NCBI GenBank assembly: GCA_025355485.1
Contig: JANXZP010000130.1
Coordinates: forward strand, 1-13,957
Direction: 5' to 3'
DNA length: 13,957 nt
Source of the DNA: Pseudomonadota bacterium
GTDB lineage: Bacteria; Pseudomonadota; Gammaproteobacteria; Xanthomonadales; Xanthomonadaceae
The position numbers and the translations under genes were made by a program. Each line of letters opens with the position of its first letter. Position 1 is the first letter of the stretch. The notes beneath the pieces are model-generated. The model did no database searches, had not been told where the DNA came from, and worked only from the letters and a program-made list of their open reading frames with translations. This document shows, piece by piece, positions 1-7,660 of this stretch.

Positions 1-1056
1 ATGGTCGTCGTGGTCGACGACGAGGATCGCGAGAACGAGGGCGACCTGATCATGGCGGCCGAGCTCGTGCGACCGGCTGACATCAATTTCATGGTCACCC
101 ACGCGCGCGGCCTGGTGTGCCTTGCGCTCACGCGCGAGCGCTGCCGCCAGCTCGCACTGCCGCCGATGGTCAGCGCGAACACCTCGCAACACCACACCAA
201 TTTCACCGTGTCGATCGAGGCCGCCGAAGGCGTGACCACCGGCATCTCCGCCTACGATCACGCGCACACTGTGCGCACCGCGGTCGCGCCGGACGCGCGC
301 CCGCACGACCTCGTGCAACCCGGGCATATCTTTCCGCTGATGGCGCAGCCGGGCGGGGTGCTCAGCCGCGCGGGTCATACCGAAGCCGCGGCCGACCTTG
401 CGCGACTTGCGGGTCTCGAACCTGCCGGCGTGCTCGTCGAGATCCTCAATGCCGACGGTAGCATGGCGCGGCGTCCGCAGCTCGAAGCGTTCGCGCGCGA
501 ACACGGATTGAAGATGGGTTCGATCGAGGCGCTCATCCGCCATCGCCTCGCGACCGAACACACCATCGAGCGCGTCGACGAACGCGTGATAGCGACACCA
601 TTCGGCGAATTCAAATTGATCGCGTACCGCGATCGGCTCAGCCACGCGCTGCATTTTGCGCTGGTGCGTGGCGCGCCGATGGCGGATGTGCCGACACTGG
701 TGCGCGTGCACGTCGGCAACGCGTTGTCGGACGTGCTGCATTGGCAACGCGCAGATTTCGGGATTCCGGTCACCGATGCTTTGCTTGCGATCGCCGATGC
801 GGGCTGCGGCGTGCTGGTGGTGTTGAACGGGCCGCAATCGCCGGACGATCTGCTCGCGCGCTTGCGCCAGCCGTGCGCGCAGGAAACCGTGCCGGCAACG
901 GCAGCAGAATGGCGCCGCAATGGTGCTGGCGCGCAGATCCTCGCCGATCTCGGCCTGCGCCGGTTGCGCGTGCTTGGGACGCCGCGACGCCAGGTCGGTC
1001 TCGGCGGATTCGGGCTGGAAGTCGTCGAGTATGTCGAGTTGCCGCACACAGGCTAA
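1..1056 (+). CDS. ribB: 3,4-dihydroxy-2-butanone-4-phosphate synthase with degenerate GTP cyclohydrolase II-like domain (5' partial)
   Basis: It makes 3,4-dihydroxy-2-butanone 4-phosphate from ribulose 5-phosphate, the four-carbon precursor of riboflavin, in the cytoplasm. The synthase domain covers visible residues 1 to about 180: DDEDRENEGD (6-15) is the acidic active-site loop, TNFTVSIEA lies near 66-74, and PGHIFPL and GHTEAA (125-130) follow. The ATG at base 1 is not the true start. In this family the acidic loop is preceded by some 15-25 more residues, so the gene is cut by the window edge. Residues from about 185 to 351 resemble GTP cyclohydrolase II, but the zinc and catalytic motif (normally SECLTGD followed by RCDCG) reads VGNALSDVL and all zinc cysteines are missing. 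That half is therefore probably not a cyclohydrolase, as in the RibBX-type hybrids of other proteobacteria. ribH follows after 27 bases. Confidence 0.95.
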   Translation: MVVVVDDEDRENEGDLIMAAELVRPADINFMVTHARGLVCLALTRERCRQLALPPMVSANTSQHHTNFTVSIEAAEGVTTGISAYDHAHTVRTAVAPDARPHDLVQPGHIFPLMAQPGGVLSRAGHTEAAADLARLAGLEPAGVLVEILNADGSMARRPQLEAFAREHGLKMGSIEALIRHRLATEHTIERVDERVIATPFGEFKLIAYRDRLSHALHFALVRGAPMADVPTLVRVHVGNALSDVLHWQRADFGIPVTDALLAIADAGCGVLVVLNGPQSPDDLLARLRQPCAQETVPATAAEWRRNGAGAQILADLGLRRLRVLGTPRRQVGLGGFGLEVVEYVELPHTG

Positions 1057-1083
1057 ACTGCTGCTCGATTACCGGATAAGTCC

Positions 1084-1551
1084 ATGACCCACTACGAAGG
1101 CGACCTGCGCGCTCCTCACAATGCGCGATACGCCATCCTCGCCAGTCGCTGGAATCCGCGCATTACCGACGCGCTGGTCGAAGGCGCGCGTCGTGCGTTC
1201 GCGGCTAACGGCATAGCCGCCGACGCGGTGGACGTTTTGCGCGTGCCGGGCGCATGGGAATTGCCGCAAGTGGCCGCGAAAATCGCGCCGACGAAAAAAT
1301 ATGCGGGCATCGTTGCGCTCGGCTGCGTGGTGCGCGGCGACACGCGCCATTACGAACAGGTCGCCGACGAATGCGCGCGAGGTCTGATGCGCGTCGCGCT
1401 CGATTCCGGCGTGCCGGTCGCGAATGGCGTACTCGCGGTCGAACGCCACGAAGATGCGGCAGCGCGCGCAGGCGGCAGCCACGGCAACAAGGGCGAGGAA
1501 GCCGTACTCGCGGCGATCGAGATGAGCAATTTATTCGGGAAACTTTCGTGA
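1084..1551 (+). CDS. ribH: 6,7-dimethyl-8-ribityllumazine synthase
   Basis: It condenses the RibB product with 5-amino-6-ribitylaminouracil to lumazine, the penultimate step of riboflavin synthesis. It normally assembles as a pentamer or an icosahedral shell. The 155-aa length is typical. Visible motifs are SRWN (21-24, the aromatic substrate-stacking residue), VPGAWELP (54-61), ALGCVVRGDTRHYEQV with the catalytic His at 89, and GNKGEEA near the C-terminus. The ATG at 1084 is preceded by a GGATAAG ribosome-binding sequence. Its TGA overlaps the GTG start of nusB, so translation of the two is probably coupled. The usual GVLTVE stretch reads GVLAVER here, a minor variation. Confidence 0.97.
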   Translation: MTHYEGDLRAPHNARYAILASRWNPRITDALVEGARRAFAANGIAADAVDVLRVPGAWELPQVAAKIAPTKKYAGIVALGCVVRGDTRHYEQVADECARGLMRVALDSGVPVANGVLAVERHEDAAARAGGSHGNKGEEAVLAAIEMSNLFGKLS

Positions 1552-2009
1552 CCCGCGCACGACCCGACGGCATCGACCCGGCCGCGCGTTCGCGTGCGCG
1601 TCGTCGTGCGTTGCAGGCACTGTACGCATGGCAGATGGCGCGCGCGCCAATCGCGCAGGTGATCGAGGAGTTCCGCCACGAGCAGGACATGGAAATCGCC
1701 GATCTCGTCTATTTCGAGGCTCTGGTTCGCGGCGTTGAAAAACACGTTGGCGAACTCGACGCGGCGCTCGGCGAATTCCTCGACCGCGGCATGGACGTGG
1801 TCGACCCGATCGAGCGCGCGATCCTGCGCATCGCCGCCTACGAATTGCTGCATCGCCCCGACGTGCCGTACCGCGTGGTGATCAACGAAGCCATCGAATC
1901 GGCCAAGCGCTTCGGCTCGGACCAGGGTCACACCTACATCAACGGTGTGCTCGACAAGGCTGCGGCGAGTTGGCGCGCAACGGAAGTGGGCGCGTCGCGT
2001 ACGCGCTGA
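1548..2009 (+). CDS. nusB: transcription antitermination factor NusB
   Basis: NusB binds boxA RNA with NusE (ribosomal protein S10) and promotes antitermination of rRNA transcription. The 153-aa product has the family core: ARRRALQALYAWQ near the N-terminus, DPIERAILRIAAYELLHRPDVPYRVVINEAIESAKRFG in the C-terminal helical bundle, and the ending YINGVLDK. I chose GTG at 1548 because it overlaps the ribH stop as GTGA and puts the conserved first helix at the normal distance. The open frame extends upstream inside ribH, but that part is not NusB-like. thiL starts four bases after the stop. ribH-nusB-thiL linkage is a standard proteobacterial arrangement. Confidence 0.96.
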   Translation: MTRARPDGIDPAARSRARRRALQALYAWQMARAPIAQVIEEFRHEQDMEIADLVYFEALVRGVEKHVGELDAALGEFLDRGMDVVDPIERAILRIAAYELLHRPDVPYRVVINEAIESAKRFGSDQGHTYINGVLDKAAASWRATEVGASRTR

Positions 2010-2013
2010 TTCC

Positions 2014-2991
2014 GTGTCTGGTGCTAATAACGAGTTTGACCTGATCGCGCGCATTCGCACACGCGCTGGCACGCGCGACGATGTGCTGCTCGGAATCGGC
2101 GACGACGCGGCGATCCTGCGCATGCCGGCGGGCCACGATCTGGTCGTGAGTACCGACACGCTCAATATCGGCGTGCATTTCCCGCCCGATACCGCGCCAT
2201 CCGATATCGGCTGGAAAGCGCTTGCGGTGAACCTGTCCGACCTCGCGGCGATGGGCGCGACACCGGCATGGTGCACGCTCAATCTGACGCTTCCGGAGGC
2301 AAACAGTGGTTGGCTGGATGCGTTTCTCGATGGATTTCTTGAACTCGCTGCGCTGCATGATGTTGCGCTGGTCGGCGGCGATACAACGCGCGGGCCGCTG
2401 TCGATCACGGTGACGGTGCATGGCTTCGTGCCGCACGGTGCGGCATTGCGGCGCAGCGGTGCGCAGGTCGGCGACGACGTGTGGATCAGCGGCACGGTGG
2501 GCGATGCTGCGGCTGGTCTCGCTCTTCATGGACAGGCAACCCGGAATTTACGCGAACGGCTGGATCGACCGACGCCCCGCATCGCGCTGGGCCTCGCGCT
2601 GCGCGACAACGCGAGCGCCTGCATCGATGTATCCGATGGATTGCTTGCCGACCTCGGTCATGTAGTGCTTGCCAGCCATGTCGGTGCCGAAGTGGATGTC
2701 GCGCTGTTGCCGATATCCGGCGAATTACTCGATGCCTTCGATGCAACCTCGCGCATCGCGATGCAGCTCGGTGGCGGCGACGACTACGAACTGTGCTTCA
2801 CCGCAGCGCCAGCGCGCGCGGCGGACGTAACCGCCGCAGCGAAACGAGCCGGCGTGGTGGTGACGCGCATCGGCCGCATCGAAGCGCAAACAGGATTGCG
2901 CGTGCGCGGTGCCGATGGCGTCGTGCGCGAGGCGCAAGCGAACGGGTATCGCCATTTCGACACGCCCCGCGACGAAGCATGGCAACCATGA
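2014..2991 (+). CDS. thiL: thiamine-monophosphate kinase
   Basis: ThiL phosphorylates thiamine monophosphate with ATP to the active cofactor thiamine diphosphate. With the GTG start at 2014 the protein is 325 aa and opens with the family's typical EFDLIAR segment (residues 7-13). ATG and other starts upstream lie inside nusB. Motifs in order are GIGDDAA (27-33, metal/ATP site), STDTL (46-50), DIGWKALAVNLSDLAAMGA, VGGDTTRGPLSITVTVHG, CIDVSDGLLADLGH and GGGDDYELCFT. These belong to the PurM/ThiL ATP-binding fold. The start is four bases after nusB, and the TGA overlaps the pgpA start, so the gene sits in one translationally coupled run. Confidence 0.97.
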   Translation: MSGANNEFDLIARIRTRAGTRDDVLLGIGDDAAILRMPAGHDLVVSTDTLNIGVHFPPDTAPSDIGWKALAVNLSDLAAMGATPAWCTLNLTLPEANSGWLDAFLDGFLELAALHDVALVGGDTTRGPLSITVTVHGFVPHGAALRRSGAQVGDDVWISGTVGDAAAGLALHGQATRNLRERLDRPTPRIALGLALRDNASACIDVSDGLLADLGHVVLASHVGAEVDVALLPISGELLDAFDATSRIAMQLGGGDDYELCFTAAPARAADVTAAAKRAGVVVTRIGRIEAQTGLRVRGADGVVREAQANGYRHFDTPRDEAWQP

Positions 2992-3485
2992 ACGCATCGT
3001 CGACGCCATCGCAATCGGCGAAAGCGCTGCTGCTCCATCCGGCCGGCTGGATCGCGAGCGGTTTTGGCAGCGGCTTCTCGCCATTCGCGCCAGGCACCGT
3101 CGGCAGTGCAGCGGCGCTGCTGCCGTGGCTGTGGCTGCGCACGCTATCGTTGCCGTTCTATGCGTTGACGCTGATGATCGCGTTTGCGATTGGTGTGTGG
3201 GCATCGTCGTGGGTCGTGCGTCGCAGCGGCGTTCAGGATCCGCAAGTCGTGGTCTGTGACGAATTCGTCGGCGTGTGGATCGCACTGATCGCCGCACCGA
3301 CAGGATGGGTCTGGATACTCGCCGGCTTCGCGCTGTTCCGCCTTTTCGATATCTGGAAGCCGTGGCCGGTGGGTTGGGCCGACGAAAAACTCCACGGCGG
3401 GCTCGGCGTGATGCTCGACGATGTCTTCGCCGGAATCTATGCGTTGATCGTGATGCAAGTCGCCGCGTTCTTCATCGCGCGCTGA
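2988..3485 (+). CDS. pgpA: phosphatidylglycerophosphatase A
   Basis: PgpA dephosphorylates phosphatidylglycerophosphate to phosphatidylglycerol in the inner membrane. The 165-aa product shows the family signature GFGSGFSPFAPGTVGS (25-40), then hydrophobic membrane segments (SLPFYALTLMIAFAIGVWA and IALIAAPTGWVWILAGFALF), DEFVGVW, and FRLFDIWKPWPVGWADEKLHGGLGVMLDDVFAG with its acidic metal-binding residues. The ATG at 2988 overlaps the thiL stop as ATGA; another in-frame ATG at 2979 cannot be excluded. The stop abuts, without overlap, the stop of the convergent gene on the other strand. It is the last gene of the rib-nusB-thiL run. Confidence 0.96.
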   Translation: MNASSTPSQSAKALLLHPAGWIASGFGSGFSPFAPGTVGSAAALLPWLWLRTLSLPFYALTLMIAFAIGVWASSWVVRRSGVQDPQVVVCDEFVGVWIALIAAPTGWVWILAGFALFRLFDIWKPWPVGWADEKLHGGLGVMLDDVFAGIYALIVMQVAAFFIAR

Positions 3486-3501
3486 TCAACTGCGCAGCGC
3501 G
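3478..3501. terminator. inverted repeat across the convergent stop codons
   Basis: CGCGCTG (3478-3484) and CAGCGCG (3495-3501) can form a 7-bp stem with a 10-base loop over the two facing stop codons. There is no T-run on either side, so intrinsic termination is uncertain. The location is what favours a role in ending one or both transcripts. Confidence 0.3.
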
Positions 3502-4067
3502 TGCGCGACGTGTTTGCGCAACAGCGGCACGATGTCGGTCTCGAACCACGGATTGCGCCGCAACCACATCTGGTTGCGCGGGCTCGGATGCGGTAGCGGC
3601 ATGTAGCGCGGCAGGTACGCGCGCGCATCGCGCACGGTTTCGGTGAGCGTAGGGCGACGCACGGTACCGAGGAATGCGGCCTGCGAATAACGGCCGATCA
3701 GCAGGATCAACTCGATCTTTTTCAGCAACGGCAACAACCGTGGATGCCAAGTCGGCGCGCATTCAGGGCGTGGCGGCAAGTCGCCGCCATTGCCGCGGCC
3801 GGGATAGCAGAAACCCATCGGCACGATCGCGACGATGCGTTCGTCGTAGAAAGTCTCGCTATCCATGCCGAGCCAATCGCGCAAACGATTCCCGCTGGAA
3901 TCGGCCCACGGTATGCCGCTCGCATGCACCTTCGTGCCGGGCGCTTGGCCGATGATCAGCAGGCGTGTCGATGCGCTCGCGCGCAGAATTGGATTGGCAC
4001 CGAGCGGTAGATTCGGTTCGCAAATGTTGCACGCGCGGATGTTCTTCAGCAGCGCATCGATTTTCAC
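3486..4067 (-). CDS. uracil-DNA glycosylase family protein with four-cysteine Fe-S pattern
   Basis: A 193-aa member of the uracil-DNA glycosylase superfamily, which removes uracil from DNA as the first step of base-excision repair. Motif A is IGQAPGTKVHASGIPW (39-54) followed by SGNRL, and motif B is LPHPSPRN (158-165). Cysteines at 13 and 16 (CNIC) and at 87 and 103 give C-x2-C...C-x15-C, the spacing used for the 4Fe-4S cluster in family 4 enzymes. The HPSPRN motif resembles the SMUG1 (family 3) form instead. The start is a GTG overlapping the stop of the upstream flavoprotein gene as GTGA, which implies coupled translation. Superfamily membership is secure; the exact family and base specificity are not. 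It may be a UDG-like protein with altered activity. Confidence 0.85.
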   Translation of the reverse strand: MKIDALLKNIRACNICEPNLPLGANPILRASASTRLLIIGQAPGTKVHASGIPWADSSGNRLRDWLGMDSETFYDERIVAIVPMGFCYPGRGNGGDLPPRPECAPTWHPRLLPLLKKIELILLIGRYSQAAFLGTVRRPTLTETVRDARAYLPRYMPLPHPSPRNQMWLRRNPWFETDIVPLLRKHVAHALRS

Positions 4068-5443
4068 GGCAGCAATTTGCCGGGATTCAGCAACCCATCC
4101 GGATCGAACTGCGCTTTGATCGCGCGCATCAGCGCGAGCGTCGCCGGCGGTAACGCGCGTCTCATGTACGCGCGCTTGGCCATGCCGATGCCGTGCTCGC
4201 CGGAGAGCTGGCCATCAAGGGCTAGCACCGCGTCGAACAACGCATCCATGCCGCGTTCGGCCCGCGCGGCTTGGTCGCCATCGTCCGGGTCGTACAGGAT
4301 GTTGACGTGCAGGTTGCCATTGCCGGCGTGGCCGAACGTGAGGATGGGCAGCGCGACCGCCGCCGCGATTTCGCCGACGCGTTTGACCAGCGCTGGAATC
4401 GCCGACACCGGCACCACCACGTCCTCATTGATCTTGCCCGGCGCGAGCGTGCGCAACGCAGGCGAGAGCGACTTGCGCGTCGACCACAACGCTTCGCGTG
4501 CCGCTTCGTCCGGCGCGACATCGAGCGCGATCAGTCCATCGCCACGCGCGGCGGTGGACAACGCCGCAACCGCGTGATCGAGCGTCGCCGCAGAACCGTC
4601 GGCCTCGATCATCAGCAGCGCGCCTGCATCGGGAATATCCGCGCCGCCGACGTCACGCGCGAGTTGCACGCAACGCGCATCCATGAATTCCAGCATCGAC
4701 GGTGCCACCGGCTGCGCCATGAGCCGCGCCACTGCGGCGGCGGCCGCATCGACATCGCGATACAACGCGCGCAGGCTGCGCCGCGCTTCGGGTTTCGGCA
4801 CGAGTTTCAGCGTCGCTTCGACAATCAGGCCGAGTGTGCCTTCGGAACCAACCATGAAGCGCGTGAGGTCGTAGCCGCTCGCGCCTTTGGTGGTCGGTGC
4901 GCCGCAGCGTATCAGGTCGCCGCGTCCATCGACGAACGCGAGCGCGAGCACGTTGTCGCGGGTCGCGCCGTATTTTACTGCGCGCGGGCCGCCGGCATTG
5001 CAGGCGAGATTGCCGCCGACCGTGCAGTAGGGCGCGCTGGTCGGATCGGGCGGCCAGAAAAATCCGTACGCGCCGGCGGCGTCCTGCAACGCACCGTTGA
5101 GTACGCCGGGCTCGACCACCGCGACGCGATCGGCAGGGCGGATCGCGATGATGCGATCCATGCGCTCGAAACTCACGACGATTCCGCCATCGATGGGAAC
5201 CGACGCGCCGGTCGTGTTGGTACCGCGCCCGCGCGCAACGATCGGAAGTCGCGCATCGCGGCAGATGCGCACCAGCGCCGGCACGTGCTCGATCGTCGTC
5301 GGCAGCGCGACCGCCTGCGGCATCGCCTGCTTGCGCGAGTTGTCGTAGCCGTAGGCGAGGCATTCGGATGGATCGGTGAGCAGGCTATCCGCGCCAAGCG
5401 CGGCGCGCAGCGCTGCCACAACGATGGGAGTAAGAGTCGTCAC
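4064..5443 (-). CDS. FAD-binding oxidoreductase, D-lactate dehydrogenase / GlcD type
   Basis: A 459-aa flavoprotein of the vanillyl-alcohol-oxidase fold that oxidises a 2-hydroxy acid (D-lactate, glycolate, 2-hydroxyglutarate or similar) and passes electrons to a quinone or cytochrome. FAD-binding motifs are ARGRGTNTTGASVPIDGG (70-87), PDPTSAPYCTVGGNLACNAGGPRAVKYG (132-159) and GSEGTLGLIVEATLKLVPKP (199-218). The C-terminal FAD-oxidase domain has GHAGNGNLHVN (371-381), SGEHGIGMAKR (414-424) and the ending FDPDGLLNPGKLLP. There is no Fe-S domain, so it is the GlcD/Dld type rather than a fused form. The GTG start lies 18 bases after the yraN stop. The substrate cannot be told from sequence alone. 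Overlap with the glycosylase gene suggests operon membership rather than a shared function. Confidence 0.92.
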   Translation of the reverse strand: MTTLTPIVVAALRAALGADSLLTDPSECLAYGYDNSRKQAMPQAVALPTTIEHVPALVRICRDARLPIVARGRGTNTTGASVPIDGGIVVSFERMDRIIAIRPADRVAVVEPGVLNGALQDAAGAYGFFWPPDPTSAPYCTVGGNLACNAGGPRAVKYGATRDNVLALAFVDGRGDLIRCGAPTTKGASGYDLTRFMVGSEGTLGLIVEATLKLVPKPEARRSLRALYRDVDAAAAAVARLMAQPVAPSMLEFMDARCVQLARDVGGADIPDAGALLMIEADGSAATLDHAVAALSTAARGDGLIALDVAPDEAAREALWSTRKSLSPALRTLAPGKINEDVVVPVSAIPALVKRVGEIAAAVALPILTFGHAGNGNLHVNILYDPDDGDQAARAERGMDALFDAVLALDGQLSGEHGIGMAKRAYMRRALPPATLALMRAIKAQFDPDGLLNPGKLLP

Positions 5444-5461
5444 GACGCGATGGTAACGTCC

Positions 5462-5830
5462 TTAGCCCACGTCGAATGCATTGCGAATCCAGTCCACATG
5501 CGGCGCGTCGGCGCTTCCGTCGACGGCGACCACGTCGAACCGGCATGCACGGCGCGCGAGATCGGCGTGTTCGGCAAGAAAACACTGCGCCGCGAGCACG
5601 AGCTTGCGCTGCTTGGTCGCGTCCACCGACGGCGCGCTGCCGCCGAAGCCCGTACTGCGGCGATAGCGCACTTCGACGAACACCACGACATCGCCGTCGC
5701 GCATCACCAGGTCGATCTCGCCCATGCGGTAGCGCTGGTTCGCGGCAAGCAAGCGCAGGCCGGCGGCTTCGAGATGCTTGCGCGCTGCGAGTTCCCAGTC
5801 ATCGCCTATGACGCGTCGATCGGATGTCAT
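5462..5830 (-). CDS. yraN: YraN family (UPF0102) nuclease-like protein
   Basis: A 122-aa protein of the UPF0102/YraN family, which has a restriction-endonuclease-like fold. Its cellular role is unsettled, but the gene is almost always next to lpoA or rsmI. The signature runs GDDWELAARKHLEAAGLRLLAANQRYRMGEIDLVMRDGDVVVFVEVRYR (residues 9-57), with the GEIDL...VFVEV acidic residues of the putative metal site. A second motif, ATKQRKLVLAAQ, follows at 71-82. I took the ATG at 5830 because the reading frame upstream of it overlaps lpoA and has no family similarity. It lies 10 bases after the lpoA stop, matching the lpoA-yraN order of Escherichia coli. Confidence 0.94.
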   Translation of the reverse strand: MTSDRRVIGDDWELAARKHLEAAGLRLLAANQRYRMGEIDLVMRDGDVVVFVEVRYRRSTGFGGSAPSVDATKQRKLVLAAQCFLAEHADLARRACRFDVVAVDGSADAPHVDWIRNAFDVG

Positions 5831-5840
5831 CGTATGTCGG

Positions 5841-7592
5841 TCAGCGTCCGCCACGCACGGGTTCGGATTGCAGCGCTCCGTCCTGAGCCGATCGCGTGCG
5901 GCCACCGCTGAACACGGCCCAGTCGCTGTCGCGCAGCACGTTGCCGAAACCGTCCACGCGCAAGTCGCCGGTCGCGCCACGCACGACCGCTTGCGGGTCC
6001 GTTGCCAGCGATTCCAGGTAAGCCGCAAGCCGGAACGCATCGGCTCCGAACGCGAACAGTCGCGCGCCACCGCCGTGCGCGCTCGGCAGGCGCGAACCCA
6101 GCGTTGCGGAATCCGGCAATCCGTTGACCTGGTGCAGCAGCCACGCGAGTTCGGGATATTCGATGCCGTCGAGTTCCTGGTCGAGCCGCGCATTGCCGCC
6201 ACCGGAAAGAATCAGCGATGTCGATACGCGCGGCACCGCACGAAAGCCATTGCTCGACAACTGGGTCGCAAGCAGGCGCGCCGCGGGCGCCTTGAGCGCG
6301 AGGAAGACGGCGTCGTACTGGTCGCCGGATTTGTCCAGCGCAGCGCGCAGGATCGACGCGTAATTCGGGCCAGCGTCGGAAATCACCGCTTCGGCCACGA
6401 TGCTGCCGCCGCGCTGCGCGTAAGCCTCGCGGAATGCGGCCAGCGCGCGCACCGCGTTGTCGTCGCGCGCGGTGAACGCGATCGTGCGGCGCAGGCCCTT
6501 GCGCAGCAGGCGTTCGGCGGCGGCGACGCCCTCGTCTTCGGGCGCCAGCGAGAAGCTCACGCTGCCCGGCGGCGCGGATTCGGCGCTGCGATTCAACGCG
6601 AGTATCGGTACCGGCGCGTCGGACTGCTTGAACAACGCGGCGACCTGCTCGCGACCGAGCGGTCCGACCACGAAATCGTTGCCGTCCTCGACCGCTTTGC
6701 GATACGCGGCGATCGCGCCGCCCGCGTTGTCGGCGCTGTCGTACTCATGGATCTCGGGGCGACGCCGCGATTCGGCGTAGTACGCGGTCATGAAACCATC
6801 GCGCACGGCGAATGCTGCAATTGCAACCGACCCGCTGGTCGGCAACAGCAGGGCGAGTTTCAGCGGTGGGCGATAACCGTCTTCATCGGCCGGCGGACGC
6901 GAGTGGTCGGATGGGAATCCGGCGCCGCGCGTATACGGATGCGGCAACGCCAGTCCGCGCGCGGTCAACATGCGTCCCGCATGCACGTACAGCGGATGAC
7001 CCAGTGGCAACGCCGCGCTGCCGTGCGCGAGGCTGGCGTCGTCCAATGCCGCGAGCAATGTCTGGATATGCTTGCGGGTCGCGGCCGCATCGCGCCTGGA
7101 CTGAAGTGGTTCGAGCAGGGCTAGCTGCGCGGCGGCGCCGAAGCGATCGCCGATGGCTTCCAGCGCAGTCGCGTGGGCGCGGTGCCAGCGCGCGCGAAGC
7201 GTCAGAGGGATCGCCACATCCGCGACGTTGAGGTATCCAACGGCCTGCGCGGCGTGACCATCGGCGATGATGAATTCCGCGCTCAGCAAACGGAAGCGCA
7301 TGGCATCTTCGCCGGCCAGATGCTTCGGATTGACGTCCGCGAACGCGCGGCGTGCGGATTGGGAATCGCCGGCGACCTGCCATGCATCCGCCGCGCGCAC
7401 TTCCAGCAGATCGTGCAGCGCACCGCTTGCTGCTGCGGCCTGCGCGGCGTAGGACTGAGCGGCTTCGCGCGCATGGCCGCTGGCGAGCAGTTGATCGGCG
7501 CCGCGCACTTCCGGCGGCAGCTCGGTCACCCCGCCCGTGCTGGCGCAACCGGCGATGAAAAGGATCAGCAGCAGGGCGAGGATGCGATTCAT
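5841..7592 (-). CDS. lpoA: penicillin-binding protein activator LpoA (outer-membrane lipoprotein)
   Basis: LpoA is an outer-membrane lipoprotein that reaches through the periplasm and activates the peptidoglycan synthase PBP1A. The 583-aa product begins MNRILALLLILFIAGC, a lipoprotein signal with the acylated Cys at 16 (lipobox IAGC). Residues from about 30 to 220 are helical, Ala-rich and TPR-like. A polar, proline-containing linker (about 225-247) follows, then the periplasmic-binding-protein-like domain starting LKLALLLPTSGSVAIAAFAVRDGFMTAYY, with FVVGPLGREQV, PILALNRS and FAFGADAFRLA. This order is that of LpoA. The gene is divergent from rsmI and followed by yraN, as in enterobacteria. 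It is the likely first gene of the four-gene minus-strand run. Confidence 0.92.
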   Translation of the reverse strand: MNRILALLLILFIAGCASTGGVTELPPEVRGADQLLASGHAREAAQSYAAQAAAASGALHDLLEVRAADAWQVAGDSQSARRAFADVNPKHLAGEDAMRFRLLSAEFIIADGHAAQAVGYLNVADVAIPLTLRARWHRAHATALEAIGDRFGAAAQLALLEPLQSRRDAAATRKHIQTLLAALDDASLAHGSAALPLGHPLYVHAGRMLTARGLALPHPYTRGAGFPSDHSRPPADEDGYRPPLKLALLLPTSGSVAIAAFAVRDGFMTAYYAESRRRPEIHEYDSADNAGGAIAAYRKAVEDGNDFVVGPLGREQVAALFKQSDAPVPILALNRSAESAPPGSVSFSLAPEDEGVAAAERLLRKGLRRTIAFTARDDNAVRALAAFREAYAQRGGSIVAEAVISDAGPNYASILRAALDKSGDQYDAVFLALKAPAARLLATQLSSNGFRAVPRVSTSLILSGGGNARLDQELDGIEYPELAWLLHQVNGLPDSATLGSRLPSAHGGGARLFAFGADAFRLAAYLESLATDPQAVVRGATGDLRVDGFGNVLRDSDWAVFSGGRTRSAQDGALQSEPVRGGR

Positions 7593-7623
7593 GCGTGGGC
7601 CGGTGCGGACGATGGGCGCTAAG

Positions 7624-7629
7624 ATGATA
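7624..7629 (-). promoter_or_regulatory. possible -10 box for lpoA
   Basis: TATCAT on the minus strand (5 of 6 matches to TATAAT) lies 31 bases before the lpoA start in the 68-base space shared with rsmI. No good -35 element is visible, so this is weak. Confidence 0.25.
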
Positions 7630-7660
7630 CCCGCAGGGCCGTCCTGCCGGTGGGGGAAGC

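Noticed and set aside
1350..2495. A 381-codon open frame on the - strand
   Set aside because: It runs antisense through ribH, nusB and thiL, all of which have clear family motifs.
4271..5911. A 546-codon open frame on the + strand
   Set aside because: It is antisense to the flavoprotein and yraN genes; its product is Arg/His/Ala-rich with no motif, as expected from the opposite strand of high-GC coding DNA.
5778..7124. A 448-codon open frame on the + strand
   Set aside because: It lies opposite lpoA, which has a lipobox and the full family domain order; the antisense product is Arg/Gln-rich and featureless.
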